A stretch of 64,000 nt of DNA. Origin: Bacillota bacterium (lineage in GTDB: Bacteria > Bacillota > Bacilli > Paenibacillales > NBRC-103111). How positions within the stretch are numbered: position 1 is the first letter of the stretch; every line of letters starts with the position of its first letter. The stretch lies in contig JAEWIS010000023.1 in NCBI GenBank assembly GCA_023386955.1, positions 186,001-250,000 of the forward strand, in the 5' to 3' direction. Of this stretch, positions 16,479-25,643 are shown one piece after another. Both the position numbers and the translations under genes were made by a program. The notes below the pieces were generated by a model that saw nothing but the letters and a program-made list of their open reading frames with translations, had not been told where the DNA came from and ran no database searches.

Positions 16479-16494
16479 GTGAGTAATCACTCAT
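16479..16494. promoter_or_regulatory. TetR-type operator 2
   Basis: GTGAGTAATCACTCAT, identical to operator 1 except for the last base; the AAA before it is also shared. The centres of the two copies are 51 bp apart, close to five helical turns. Confidence 0.85.
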
Positions 16495-16502
16495 TATACT
16501 GT

Positions 16503-16554
16503 GAAAAAGAAGAGCCGTCCTTATCCCATTGGATGGGCCAGCTCTCTTCAGGTC
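16503..16554 (-). terminator. Probable terminator of the deacetylase gene
   Basis: The minus strand contains GAGAGC...GCTCTTC with an inner CCCATCCAATGGG hairpin and then TTTTTC. The outer stem is imperfect. Confidence 0.5.
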
Positions 16555-16556
16555 TT

Positions 16557-17627
16557 TTATTTACCCTTATTGGTTTCCAGCAGCTGCGGAAGGGTGACCA
16601 GCTCATACCCTTTGGCTCGGAGACCTGAGATCAGCTCGGGCAAAGCGTCAATGGTCCCTTGCAAGCTCCCGTCCGGGCCGGTAGCGCAGTGCATCAGGAT
16701 AATGGCTCCCGGCTTGGCCGCCTCCATGGACCGCTTCAGCACCTGCTCGCCGGATACCCCACGCCAATCCTCGGGATCAACGTTCCAGTTGACTGTGAGG
16801 TACCCTTCATCCTTAAGCCAAGCCAGCTCATCATCGGTAACTGCACCATATGGAGGACGGATCAGCCGGGGCGTATAACCCGCCAGCGGGGACAGGGCGG
16901 CTTCGGACTTCTCGATATCCTCAATAAATTTGTCCATGGTGAGCTTTTTCAATTGGGCATGGTTATACGTGTGGTTGCCCAGCACATGACCTTCACGGGC
17001 AATCCTTTTTACTATTTCCGGATGTTTTTCGGCCAGCTTGCCAATGACAAAAAAGGTTGCCTTCACGTTGTGTTTTTTAAGAATATCCAGCACCTGTGGG
17101 GTGTATAGGGTGTCCGGCGCATCATCAAAGGTGAGGGCAACCTGCTGTTTGGTGCTGCTTCCGCGGAAAATAAAGCTGTCAGCATATTTCTGGCGCAGCT
17201 CTTTCAGCGAATGTGCCTTAGCCGCTCCGGCGCTGCCGGAATGGGCTTTGCTGCGGCCTGCCGCTTGCTCCGCCTTGCGGGCGCCTGCAGGCTTGTCCTT
17301 TTTGGGGGACGCCTTCTTGGCCGCGGCAGGAGCATCTGATGGTTTGGCTGGCGGGCTGGGCTGAGTCGAGGGTACTTCCGCAGGGGCGGTAGCCGAAGGA
17401 GACGGAACCGGACTGGGTGAAGCCGTCGGAGATGCGGAAGAAAGCACAGAGTCTATGGCTGCTGCAGGATTGGGAAGAACTGGGGCCGGCTGGGCCAACG
17501 ATACGGTTGGGAAGGGCTCAGACAGCGGGGACACGTTCCTCTCCCCGGTTCGACCCATGCAGCCGCTTAGGAGCAGCACGAATGCCGCGCAAAAGGGAAT
17601 CCATCTGTTCAATCCGTTCACTCCCAT
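16557..17627 (-). CDS. Lipoprotein polysaccharide deacetylase (NodB domain)
   Basis: Surface-anchored N-deacetylase of peptidoglycan or another GlcNAc polymer. The 356-aa protein has a lipobox (FVLLLSGC, Cys near 23), a Pro/Ala/Ser/Lys-rich linker (about 30-145) and a complete NodB domain (about 160-350): TFDDAPDT (catalytic Asp and metal Asp), GNHTYNHAQ (metal His pair), RPPYGAVTDDE, NWNVDPEDW and AIILMHCATG (motif 5 His). The linker is unlike neighbouring genes in composition but typical for wall-spanning proteins. Substrate cannot be read. Nearby sporulation genes do not prove a role in cortex synthesis. Confidence 0.88.
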   Translation of the reverse strand: MGVNGLNRWIPFCAAFVLLLSGCMGRTGERNVSPLSEPFPTVSLAQPAPVLPNPAAAIDSVLSSASPTASPSPVPSPSATAPAEVPSTQPSPPAKPSDAPAAAKKASPKKDKPAGARKAEQAAGRSKAHSGSAGAAKAHSLKELRQKYADSFIFRGSSTKQQVALTFDDAPDTLYTPQVLDILKKHNVKATFFVIGKLAEKHPEIVKRIAREGHVLGNHTYNHAQLKKLTMDKFIEDIEKSEAALSPLAGYTPRLIRPPYGAVTDDELAWLKDEGYLTVNWNVDPEDWRGVSGEQVLKRSMEAAKPGAIILMHCATGPDGSLQGTIDALPELISGLRAKGYELVTLPQLLETNKGK

Positions 17628-17749
17628 TCACTTTGGTCATATATTCAGCATGCCCCGGGAGATTGGATTCATGACCCTTGTTAAGAAGGCAATTTCTTCT
17701 GACGGGAAGGGGTCACTTTGATGGAATGGTTTGTGTTGTGGTGTGTTGC

Positions 17750-18005
17750 GCTGTAACGAGGCTATGGCGTCGTAATGGAATTCTGGCGTCTTAGCGGAAC
17801 TTTAGCGCCTAACGGAACTCAGAAGCCGTTAGGTGGCAAAATGAGGCGTTCTGGAGCGCTAACGGAACCCAGAGGCTTTTAGAGATGGAGAAAGCTTCCG
17901 ATTAAGTAGTTTTAGCCGGCTAAGAGCTTCTCCGTTCCGTTAGCCGCGACAACACACGGAAATCTGCCTTTAACGGTCGCATATTTCCGTTAGCGGCCGC
18001 GAGTG
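17750..18005. repeat. Spacer with repeated TAACGGAA / TTCCGTTA words
   Basis: The gap 17628-18071 holds no credible gene. It carries TAACGGAAC at 17810 and 17860, a variant TAGCGGAAC at 17792, and inverted TTCCGTTA at 17934 and 17985. CCTAACGG...CCGTTAGG (17808-17832) and GGAGAAAGCT...AGCTTCTCC (17888-17933) form stems. This looks like a family of short intergenic palindromic repeats. Confidence 0.6.
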
Positions 18006-18020
18006 CAGCACCAAACGTAC

Positions 18021-18057
18021 AAAAAGCAGGCCCCGGATACAATAACCGGAGCCTGCC
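18021..18057 (-). terminator. Terminator of the GH28 gene
   Basis: GCAGGCTCCGG (18056 leftward) pairs with CCGGGGCCTGC; the minus strand then has T5 (18025-18021). Confidence 0.85.
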
Positions 18058-18071
18058 TGCTTACCTTGCGT

Positions 18072-19589
18072 TTAATCCAACTTGCGGACGGGAACCGCTG
18101 CCGCGGACAGATCATTGCGCTCCAGCTCCAAGCGGGAGAGCTCCGTTTCTTCCAGGGTCAGGTACACCTCTGTCTCTGGCAGCGCTGTGCTGTCGGACAG
18201 CCTCAGACCGGTGACACGGGTCATCTCCAGCGCGCTAACGCCGGGTTTCGCCGCTGTGCCGCGGAAGCTGCGTACCCGCAGATCCTCTACATCCTCAGCT
18301 GCCAAGGCTTGGGTCCAATGGCGATTAGGCTCGCCCTGCCAATGAATCTCCACGTCGCTCAGAGCTACGTCCTTGGCATAATTCAGATACATGGCCGGCA
18401 CCGGGTGGGGGAAGATGCCGCGATCTGAGGGCTGGGTGTCGAACACACCGCCGGGATAGCCACTTTTCACCCGCATGGTCTGCTTCACGTTCCGGATGGT
18501 AATTCCTTCAATGAAGCTCTCCGGGGAGCCTCCAATGAACATGCCGCCCTCGGACTCGATCAGGAGCTGATCGAACCGGATATTGCGGATTTTACCGGGA
18601 GCAGGGGCATCCGGCTTATTCCGGCGTTCTGCGGTCATGAAGATGGGCTCGGATTTGCCCCACCATCCGCCATGGCGCCGGTTGGTGTCTTCCTCATTGC
18701 TGAACAGGCGGGTTTCAATAAACAGATTGGAGAACAGCATGTTTTCCATGGTTGCACCGTCCCGCACCCAGATGCCCACACCCCGGTTGGAATTGCGGAT
18801 CACACAGTTGGATACGGTGATATTGCGGATGTCCCCATGGGTTTCCGTGCCGATTTTGATCGCCGAGTCATGGGATTGCAGGGTGCAGTTGGTGACCGTG
18901 ATGTTCTCACAGGCTCCGTAACGCTCGGCGCCGTATTTGGTGGCTTTGACCACAATGCAGTCATCGCCGGTTTCGATATGGCAGTTGGAGATATGCACAT
19001 CCTGACAGCTGTCGGGATCAATACCGTCGTTGTTGGGACCACGAACCTGGCCGAGAATCTTCACACCAGTTACCGTCACCTGGCGGCAGCCGGTCATGTG
19101 CATGCCCCAGGAGGAGGCGTGGTAGAGGGTCACGTCCCGGAAAACTACATTCACACAGCCCTCCAGATCGATAAGCTTGGGACGGAATTCACGGATGATC
19201 TTCAGCACCGTGTCCGAACCTTCATCCTCCGGCTCCAGGAACTGCTCGCCCCGTCCATCGATTGTACCAAGACCGGTAACGGCAATATTCACTGCATGGC
19301 GGGCACAGAGGAGCGCCTTATTTCCCTGGCCTTCGCTCAAGAATTGCCCGGCTTCACCCTCCGGCGCGACGAAGTCCGCTTCCTCCATGCTGCTTAAGAG
19401 CCGCGCGGCGGGAGCCAGATGCAGCTCCACATAAGAGCGGAGCATCAGGGTGCCGGTAAGAAACGATCCCGCAGGGATGAGGACAGTACCGCCTCCTTGC
19501 TCTGCGCAGGCGTCGATCGCCTGTTGTATGTTTGTGGTGGAGAGGGTAGTGCCGTCCCCGATTGCGCCGAAATCCTTGATGTTAATCAT
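18072..19589 (-). CDS. Glycoside hydrolase family 28 (polygalacturonase-like)
   Basis: Parallel beta-helix enzyme of 505 aa acting on pectic chains (endo/exo-polygalacturonase or rhamnogalacturonase type). It starts with the usual MINIKDFGAIGDG and carries the GH28 motifs NNDGIDPDSC (first catalytic Asp), ETGDDCIVVKA (second Asp pair), GTETHGDI (the GHG-type His) and RNSNRGVGIWVRDG (the RIK-like segment). No signal peptide, so it probably acts on imported oligosaccharides. The ATG at 19589 begins the family N-terminus; GGAGG is about 12 nt upstream, rather far, so a nearby alternative start is possible. It follows the GH106-like gene by about 65 bp, an apparent operon. Confidence 0.85.
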   Translation of the reverse strand: MINIKDFGAIGDGTTLSTTNIQQAIDACAEQGGGTVLIPAGSFLTGTLMLRSYVELHLAPAARLLSSMEEADFVAPEGEAGQFLSEGQGNKALLCARHAVNIAVTGLGTIDGRGEQFLEPEDEGSDTVLKIIREFRPKLIDLEGCVNVVFRDVTLYHASSWGMHMTGCRQVTVTGVKILGQVRGPNNDGIDPDSCQDVHISNCHIETGDDCIVVKATKYGAERYGACENITVTNCTLQSHDSAIKIGTETHGDIRNITVSNCVIRNSNRGVGIWVRDGATMENMLFSNLFIETRLFSNEEDTNRRHGGWWGKSEPIFMTAERRNKPDAPAPGKIRNIRFDQLLIESEGGMFIGGSPESFIEGITIRNVKQTMRVKSGYPGGVFDTQPSDRGIFPHPVPAMYLNYAKDVALSDVEIHWQGEPNRHWTQALAAEDVEDLRVRSFRGTAAKPGVSALEMTRVTGLRLSDSTALPETEVYLTLEETELSRLELERNDLSAAAVPVRKLD

Positions 19590-19653
19590 ATGTGTTTTAA
19601 GCCTCCCAGGTTTAGTAAACAGCAGGTCCATTACAGGCAGAGCTGACAATCAA

Positions 19654-22600
19654 TCAGACCGGCTCCACCCTGTGCTGGATATAGTCGAAATATTTGCCTT
19701 CCAATAAGCCGATGAGCGTGCTGGTCACCCGCACCTCCAACTCATTGGTACCCTGTCGCAAGAGACTGGCATTCGCCTCCCAAGTGTAAGGGGACCAAAG
19801 CCGGACTCCCAGAGGCTCACCGTTCAGCAAGACCTCAACCGGATCATGGGCAGCCCAATCCCTGAAGCTTAAGGCCAGCCTGTCCGCCTCAGGAAGCTCG
19901 TCCAGCTCGAAGCTCTTGCGGAAGGACCACACACCTGCATAATATGGATAACCCGGGTAATAGGTATCCATAACCAAGCTGTCCACCTCTGCCGGAGGTT
20001 CACCAAGCACAGGAGCTCCATTTTCCCCGAAGGTCACCCCAAAATCTCCGTACAGATACAGCGCATCGGTGACACCATCCCAATCATGGCTCACGCTCGC
20101 ATGAACAACAAGCTCATTCCAGCCCTCTACAAGGGCGTTTTCTACCCTGCAGAGCAGGTTGGAATTGTCATAAATCAAAGCCTGCCGGAAATCGCCGGGT
20201 TGGAAGGGATGTCCGTTCAACTCCAGTCTCCAACCGCCGCGGATGGCCGATTCATCCATCAACAAGCTGCATTCCCCGGGTAGGCGGGATACATTGAACC
20301 GTGTCCGGTAGGTACACTGCAGCGGGTAGCCCACCTTAAGCTTCTTGGGCGTGCCGAAGATCTGTGAGAAGGAAAGGGGAAGCCGCTCCTCCTGAGCCAG
20401 ATCCTCACATTGGTCGATAAAAGTCTTGGCGGCCACGATAGCAGACTCATCTGAATCGCCAACAGATAGCCGGAAAAACTCCAGGCGCAGGGCGTTAGGT
20501 TGAAGGGCGGTCTGCTGCCACGGTCCTTCAGCACCTAATCTGAGGCTCCAGGTTTTGGTAGAGGCGGCTGATGCTCTGCCAACTGCTTTCGCAAGGTCTG
20601 CGTTCGCCCCTGTACCTTCTGAAGTCGCCGGACGAAGCCGGAGCAGGAAGGACCCGTAGGGAGCCACTTCACGGGCAATGGAGATTTCCATGCCCGCTTC
20701 CTCCGTAAATAAGGGCTGCACCTCTCCGGTTTCCAAATCCATCCACTCGGCCTGTATGAGCACCTGTCCGAAGGTATCTCCCCAGATCTGGGCGGGCTCC
20801 AGCCGGATAGTGCAGCTGTGGGTTTGTCCTTCCTGGTTGGCAGCGAACACCACATATGATCCGTCCGGCATAAACCGGCTTTGCAGGAGAAAAGGAGCCT
20901 CCTCACTGCCGAAGTCCAGGGTAACGGCTCTGGGGAGAGCAAGGTCCAGCAGCGCATCCAGCACAGGCAGGACCAATTCCTCTGTCTTTTCCGCATAAGG
21001 AATGAAGCAGCAACGTGCCAATTCCACCTGGTGGGTTTCCTCCGCACCCGGCGCCACTTCATGGAACAATGCCGCAGCATCCGCTGCCACCGGACTGCCT
21101 TCTTGAATCAGCTCCGACGGCAGGCTGCCCATAGCGATAATCCTGCCTCCCGCCGCAGCAAATTCCTGCAGCTTCGTCCATGCCGCCGACTCCAAATTCG
21201 TTACCGGAGGCAGCACTAATACCGAATAGCTTGCTTTGCCGATGACTAAACAGCCGTCCTCCACAGTCGCTTCCGCCAAAATCTCCGGGTCCATGTGGTC
21301 AAAATCCCGCCGGGTCTGCAGCAGATGACAGGAAAGCTGTGTCCAGGCTTCCTTCAGGCGTTCCATGGCCTGACGCTCCAAGGAACTGGTTCCGGCATAT
21401 TCAAAATGATGCAATGGATTGGAGCGGTGTGTCCACATGGAGGTGGTAGGATCCAGCAGGGCGATCCGGATATCCGCCGTCCCCGTAGACATGATGTAGC
21501 TCAACCGTGCCGCATAATCTGCCAAACCCTTGAAATTCGGCCAATAGGGATTCTGGTAGAATTGGGAGGGAGGCGCATCATGCTGGGTCAGCCCGTCCAC
21601 CGTATAGAAAAAAGCATGAAACGTATACATATTGGTGCCCATGGCCGCCATCCGGTCAATCATCCACTTGGCATCCTGCAGGTTCATGGACCAGCCGACA
21701 CTGTGAAAACACTCGTCCAGGCAGCGCTCTCTCCCCAATTGGCGGGCGATGGAGCTGGCCATCTTCGGATTGTCCCGGAAGCTGGCGGCGTATCTGCGGA
21801 GCACCCAAGGCAAGGGCCGCCCCAGCTTCTCGTGGGCGCTGTCGCCTCCGGGAATATGGCTGAACCGCTGGGTGGTCATCCGAAAGGAGGGCACCTCGGC
21901 CACATATTGAAGCCCGTGTGTTTCGCACCAGTCATATACCTGCTTGTGGTAGGAACCTGTCATCAGCTCATGAACCGTTTGGTAATAGTCATAGCGGATG
22001 CGAGGCGCATCGGGATACGCTTCATGGGTGATGGCAGGCAGATGGGCGATAAGCGAATATTCATTGCGCGCGAGGAAAGCTTCCTCCAGCTTGGGAGACC
22101 AGGGGATGCTGCCCAAGAGTCCCACCTCATCGGTGAACATACCCTTGACCGTACCTCCGAATTCATCTCCAAAATACTTGGCGTACCGCTCATGGGTCAG
22201 CCGGATGAAGGTCGCCATGGCTTCCCGGTTGCATGGGTCTACATAAGTGCCGTAATATTTGAAGTCCTGAATTTCCTCCTCCTGGTAAACCATAACCTCC
22301 CACGGGCCACTGTCTGCCGGAGACTGCCATTCCAGAGCATATTGGGTGTTGTATGTAAAAAAACGCTTCTGGTTGTATGTGGTCAGGCCAGTTTTCTGGA
22401 AGATAGGCTCCGTCTGGATATTGCCGATATAGTCTGCGATATCAACCGCTTCGTCCCATATGTACCCGCCATCCTCCGCAATCGGGACAGCCTTGGCGGA
22501 CAGTACCTTGGCCCAAGGCAGCTCCAGCTTCACCAGCTCTCCGGCGGCGGGGCGGGCCTGTTTAACCACGAGAGTTTTGTGCTTGGCGTCCGGATGCAGC

Positions 22601-22896
22601 AGTGTCACTTCCCCGCCGGCGATACCGCTCGGGTAGGGATATTCGTCATAGAGCCATACCTGCAGGCCGGCTTGTTTGGCGGCAAGAATGGCCGTACGTA
22701 CCTTTGCGAACCAACTCTCCGACAGGTACGGAATCTGCAATCCCTGGCGCGGGCAGATAAAAAAACCGCCTACCCCTTTATCCGCCATCTCGCGGATTTG
22801 CCGTTCGATCTCCGCATCCTCCATCTTCCCGTTCCAGAACCAAAAGGGCATAATCCGGAAGTCATTGCCGGGATTCTTAAACAGAGCATCCTCCAC
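19654..22896 (-). CDS. Large glycosyl hydrolase, GH106-like (putative alpha-L-rhamnosidase)
   Basis: Cytoplasmic protein of 1080 aa. The start (RIMPFWFWNGKMEDAEIERQ, then MADKGVGGFFICPRQGLQ and VWLYDEYPYPSGIAGG) matches the pattern of the GH106-type TIM-barrel rhamnosidases and relatives. The C-terminal third contains jelly-roll sugar-binding modules of the GH2 type (LSFRDWAAHDPVEVLLNGEPLGVRLWSPYTW). Start GTG at 22896 with AGGAGG 9 nt upstream. Paired with the GH28 gene it fits rhamnogalacturonan breakdown, with rhamnose removed by this enzyme. The family call is from pattern memory and the substrate is inferred. Confidence 0.7.
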   Translation of the reverse strand: MEDALFKNPGNDFRIMPFWFWNGKMEDAEIERQIREMADKGVGGFFICPRQGLQIPYLSESWFAKVRTAILAAKQAGLQVWLYDEYPYPSGIAGGEVTLLHPDAKHKTLVVKQARPAAGELVKLELPWAKVLSAKAVPIAEDGGYIWDEAVDIADYIGNIQTEPIFQKTGLTTYNQKRFFTYNTQYALEWQSPADSGPWEVMVYQEEEIQDFKYYGTYVDPCNREAMATFIRLTHERYAKYFGDEFGGTVKGMFTDEVGLLGSIPWSPKLEEAFLARNEYSLIAHLPAITHEAYPDAPRIRYDYYQTVHELMTGSYHKQVYDWCETHGLQYVAEVPSFRMTTQRFSHIPGGDSAHEKLGRPLPWVLRRYAASFRDNPKMASSIARQLGRERCLDECFHSVGWSMNLQDAKWMIDRMAAMGTNMYTFHAFFYTVDGLTQHDAPPSQFYQNPYWPNFKGLADYAARLSYIMSTGTADIRIALLDPTTSMWTHRSNPLHHFEYAGTSSLERQAMERLKEAWTQLSCHLLQTRRDFDHMDPEILAEATVEDGCLVIGKASYSVLVLPPVTNLESAAWTKLQEFAAAGGRIIAMGSLPSELIQEGSPVAADAAALFHEVAPGAEETHQVELARCCFIPYAEKTEELVLPVLDALLDLALPRAVTLDFGSEEAPFLLQSRFMPDGSYVVFAANQEGQTHSCTIRLEPAQIWGDTFGQVLIQAEWMDLETGEVQPLFTEEAGMEISIAREVAPYGSFLLRLRPATSEGTGANADLAKAVGRASAASTKTWSLRLGAEGPWQQTALQPNALRLEFFRLSVGDSDESAIVAAKTFIDQCEDLAQEERLPLSFSQIFGTPKKLKVGYPLQCTYRTRFNVSRLPGECSLLMDESAIRGGWRLELNGHPFQPGDFRQALIYDNSNLLCRVENALVEGWNELVVHASVSHDWDGVTDALYLYGDFGVTFGENGAPVLGEPPAEVDSLVMDTYYPGYPYYAGVWSFRKSFELDELPEADRLALSFRDWAAHDPVEVLLNGEPLGVRLWSPYTWEANASLLRQGTNELEVRVTSTLIGLLEGKYFDYIQHRVEPV

Positions 22897-23035
22897 TTGT
22901 GTTTGCCTCCTGTCTCGATTGTAACCAAGTCCATACCCTTACAATGTAGCGGTTTTGCTCTTTTCCGGCAATCTTCATTTCTTGCTGCGGTTTGGACTGG
23001 ATTCGCACTTTTTTGCTATAGCCCCTCCGGACGCC

Positions 23036-23060
23036 AAAAAAACCCGCTCGCGAGAGCAGG
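23036..23060 (-). terminator. Terminator of namA
   Basis: CCTGCTC (23060-23054) pairs with GAGCGGG (23049-23043) on the minus strand, followed by T7 (23042-23036). Confidence 0.8.
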
Positions 23061-23078
23061 TCTTTACCTTTTCCTATC

Positions 23079-24101
23079 TTACGCCCTTGTAACCCAGCCA
23101 CGTTCGTAGGGAGCGGGAGCCTTTATAGAAATCCCAAGCTCTGCGGCAGCGGTCCGGGGCCAATAGGGATCCCGTAGAAACGCCCGCCCGATGAAAATCA
23201 GATCGGCCTGGTCCGAAGTCAGAACCTCCTCCGCGTAGCCCCCGGTGCTGATCAGACCCACCGCTCCGGTAGCAATGCCTGCCTCCTTGCGGATTTCGGC
23301 CGCATAAGGCACCTGGTAGCCCGGGTAATACTTAATATCCGCGAGCACTACGCCCCCTGTGCTGGTATCGATCAGGTCCACGCCCAGGGCTTTCATCTCC
23401 CGGGCAAAGTAGAGGATGTCCTCCCTGGTATTGCCGCCGGTTGCATATTCCTCTGCCGAAATCCGGACAAACAGGGCCCCCGGCTTTTCCCTCTTCACAG
23501 CCTCAATCACCTGGCGGAGGAGCGTAAAGCGGTTTTCCCGGGAGCCGCCGTATTGATCCTGTCTGTGATTGGTCAAGGGGGACAAAAACTCGTTCAGCAG
23601 ATAGCCATGTGCGGCGTGCAGCTCCACCACGTCGAAGCCTGCCTGCACCGCTCTCCGGGCAGCGGCTGCGAAGGCGGCGATCACCTGGGCGATCCCTTCG
23701 GCTGTCAGCTCCTCCGGTACAGGCATATCCGGGAATGCCAACGGGGACGGGGCAACACCTTTGTCAGCTGCGGTGGTTTTGCGGCCCGCATGACCCAGTT
23801 GGATGCCTGCCTTGGATCCGGCTTCATGGATAGCCTCTACCAGTGCCGTGAGTGCAGGCACCTGGCTGTCCTCCCAAATCCCCAAATCCCGGACGCTGAT
23901 CCGTCCCTCGGGGAGCACGGCAGTGGATTCCAAAAGGATCAGGCCCGCTTGGCCAACAGCGCGGCTTACGTAGTGTGTGACGTGCCAGGGGGTGACAATG
24001 CCGTCCTCCTTGTGGACGGAATACATGCACATGGGGGACATCACAATCCGGTTCTTCAGCTCAACCCCGCCGATTTTGGCAGGGGAAAACAGTGTGTTCA
24101 T
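23079..24101 (-). CDS. namA: NADPH dehydrogenase, Old Yellow Enzyme family (YqjM/NamA-type)
   Basis: FMN-dependent ene-reductase that reduces activated C=C bonds and nitro compounds with NADPH. The 340-aa single TIM barrel shows VMSPMCMYS (the Cys that tunes the flavin in YqjM), QLGHAGRK, ELHAAHGYLLNEFLSPLTN (the His pair that binds substrate), RQDQYGGSRENR and FIGRAFLRDPYWP. AAAGGAGG is well placed before the ATG. The length equals the B. subtilis enzyme (338 aa). It is divergent from dacF. Confidence 0.9.
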   Translation of the reverse strand: MNTLFSPAKIGGVELKNRIVMSPMCMYSVHKEDGIVTPWHVTHYVSRAVGQAGLILLESTAVLPEGRISVRDLGIWEDSQVPALTALVEAIHEAGSKAGIQLGHAGRKTTAADKGVAPSPLAFPDMPVPEELTAEGIAQVIAAFAAAARRAVQAGFDVVELHAAHGYLLNEFLSPLTNHRQDQYGGSRENRFTLLRQVIEAVKREKPGALFVRISAEEYATGGNTREDILYFAREMKALGVDLIDTSTGGVVLADIKYYPGYQVPYAAEIRKEAGIATGAVGLISTGGYAEEVLTSDQADLIFIGRAFLRDPYWPRTAAAELGISIKAPAPYERGWVTRA

Positions 24102-24228
24102 AGGAAAGCCTCCTTTTGGGCAGAAAAAAATAGTTTCTTATTCATTTAATAGAGGGTTAATCGATAAGACTAATCGTAATTCATCCTCGGAGAATGCGCA
24201 AATGAACCGCCTGCATTTTGTGGAATGA

Positions 24229-24258
24229 GAATATTTTCCACAGAAATGGGCGATACTG
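24229..24258 (+). promoter_or_regulatory. SigF/SigG-type promoter of dacF
   Basis: GAATA (24229-24233), a 15-bp spacer and GGCGATACTG (24249-24258). The -10 matches GGNNAHAMTR at every position; the -35 differs from GYATA at one base. B. subtilis dacF is forespore-expressed under SigF, so the fit is good. Confidence 0.65.
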
Positions 24259-24309
24259 GTAAGCAGGATGTGGATCTGCGACATTTTTTTAGGAGGGAAT
24301 TGAGAACCG

Positions 24310-25485
24310 ATGCCAAGAAAGATAGGATTGACCACACTAGTATGTCTGCTTTTGGCTGGAATCATGATGCCTTACGCTTTGGCCGAGGAGAAGCAGGCCG
24401 CCCCTGTGGACCTTAGCCCCAATGCCCGCTCGTCCATTCTGATGGATGCGGATACGGGTACTGTCATATTCGAGAAGAATCCCGACGAGAAGCTGCCCCC
24501 GGCCAGTATTACGAAGATTATGACCATGCTCTTGACCATGGAGGCCATTGATCAAGGCAAGCTGGCGATGGATGAAAAGGTCCGGACCAGCGAATATGCG
24601 GCATCCATGGGCGGGTCGCAGATTTTCCTGGAGGTTGGGGAGGAAATGACGGTCCAGGATATGCTGAAGGGCATCGCTATGGCCTCCGGCAATGACGCCT
24701 CTGTGGCCATGGCCGAGAAGCTGGGCGGGTCGGAGCAAGGCTTCGTGCAGATGATGAACGATAAGGCCAAGGAGCTGGGCATGAACAATACCCACTTTGT
24801 AAACCCCAACGGTCTGCCGGCGGATAATCATTACACCACAGCCCGTGATATCGCCATTATGTCCCGAGAGCTGCTGAAGCATGAAGGTATCACCCAATTT
24901 ACCAGCCAATACCAGGATTATCTGCGGAAGGATTCGGCCAAACCCTTCTGGCTGGTGAATACTAATAAGCTGGTGCGTTTCTATCCGGGAGCCGACGGCC
25001 TGAAAACCGGTTATACCGGCGAAGCGAAATTCTGTCTGTCCGCTACGGCCAAACGGGATAATTTCCGTGTGGTGACGGTGGTTCTGGGCGAACCGGATAC
25101 GAAAACACGCAACGCCGAGGTCACTAAGCTCTTCGATTATGCGTTCTCTCAATATACCAATCAGCTGATCGTGAAAACCGGTGATGCCTTAGGCGATGTG
25201 AAGGTGAAAAAGGGCAAGCCCGAAACCTTCCCGCTGACCGCTCCGCATCAATACAGCGTGCTCCTGAAGAAGGGCGAAGCCGGCCAGGATCTCCGCCACG
25301 AGCTGCAGCTGGATGAGGGCTTGAAGGCTCCCATCGCAGCAGGAACGCCTATCGGCAAGATTATCGTATATAAGGGCGACCAGAAGCTGACGGAGTTCCC
25401 CGTGGAGGCTCCCATGGACATCCCCGAAGCCGGCTTCTGGGATATGCTGAAGCGTACGGCGGGACGGCTGTTCTTCCTGGATTAA
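24310..25485 (+). CDS. dacF: D-alanyl-D-alanine carboxypeptidase DacF (PBP5-like)
   Basis: Removes the terminal D-Ala of peptidoglycan stem peptides, here most likely during spore cortex formation. The 391-aa protein has a signal peptide ending in YALAEE, SITK (SxxK nucleophile, about 66-69), the ASGND motif (SxN), LKTGYTG (KTG) and a C-terminal PBP5_C domain (about 290-385). It sits directly upstream of spoIIAA, as in B. subtilis. GGAGGG precedes the ATG. A SigF-type promoter 50-80 bp upstream supports forespore expression, and read-through into spoIIA is possible since no terminator is seen. Confidence 0.92.
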   Translation: MPRKIGLTTLVCLLLAGIMMPYALAEEKQAAPVDLSPNARSSILMDADTGTVIFEKNPDEKLPPASITKIMTMLLTMEAIDQGKLAMDEKVRTSEYAASMGGSQIFLEVGEEMTVQDMLKGIAMASGNDASVAMAEKLGGSEQGFVQMMNDKAKELGMNNTHFVNPNGLPADNHYTTARDIAIMSRELLKHEGITQFTSQYQDYLRKDSAKPFWLVNTNKLVRFYPGADGLKTGYTGEAKFCLSATAKRDNFRVVTVVLGEPDTKTRNAEVTKLFDYAFSQYTNQLIVKTGDALGDVKVKKGKPETFPLTAPHQYSVLLKKGEAGQDLRHELQLDEGLKAPIAAGTPIGKIIVYKGDQKLTEFPVEAPMDIPEAGFWDMLKRTAGRLFFLD

Positions 25486-25579
25486 CGAGGGCGTTAGCCT
25501 GCTGTCCTTCGCAAATCCTGCCTGTTTTTGGAGAAGGCACCCGCACTTTCTGGCTGTTTTCTTCTAGTTTTGTCGGCAG

Positions 25580-25609
25580 GCAGGAATCCATTTCTTGGGT
25601 GTAGAATGT
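25580..25609 (+). promoter_or_regulatory. SigH-type promoter of the spoIIA operon
   Basis: GCAGGAATC (25580-25588), a 12-bp spacer and GTAGAATGT (25601-25609) match the SigH pattern RNAGGAWWW-N11-12-RNNGAATWW closely. The spoIIA operon of B. subtilis is transcribed by SigH with Spo0A~P, so position and pattern agree. Confidence 0.7.
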
Positions 25610-25643
25610 GTCTCACAAGCCAGATAGAGGAGTGAGCACATTC

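Noticed and set aside
21295-23109. 604-aa + strand frame opposite the GH106-like gene
   Set aside because: Antisense shadow of a long GC-rich gene; the minus-strand protein has clear domain patterns.
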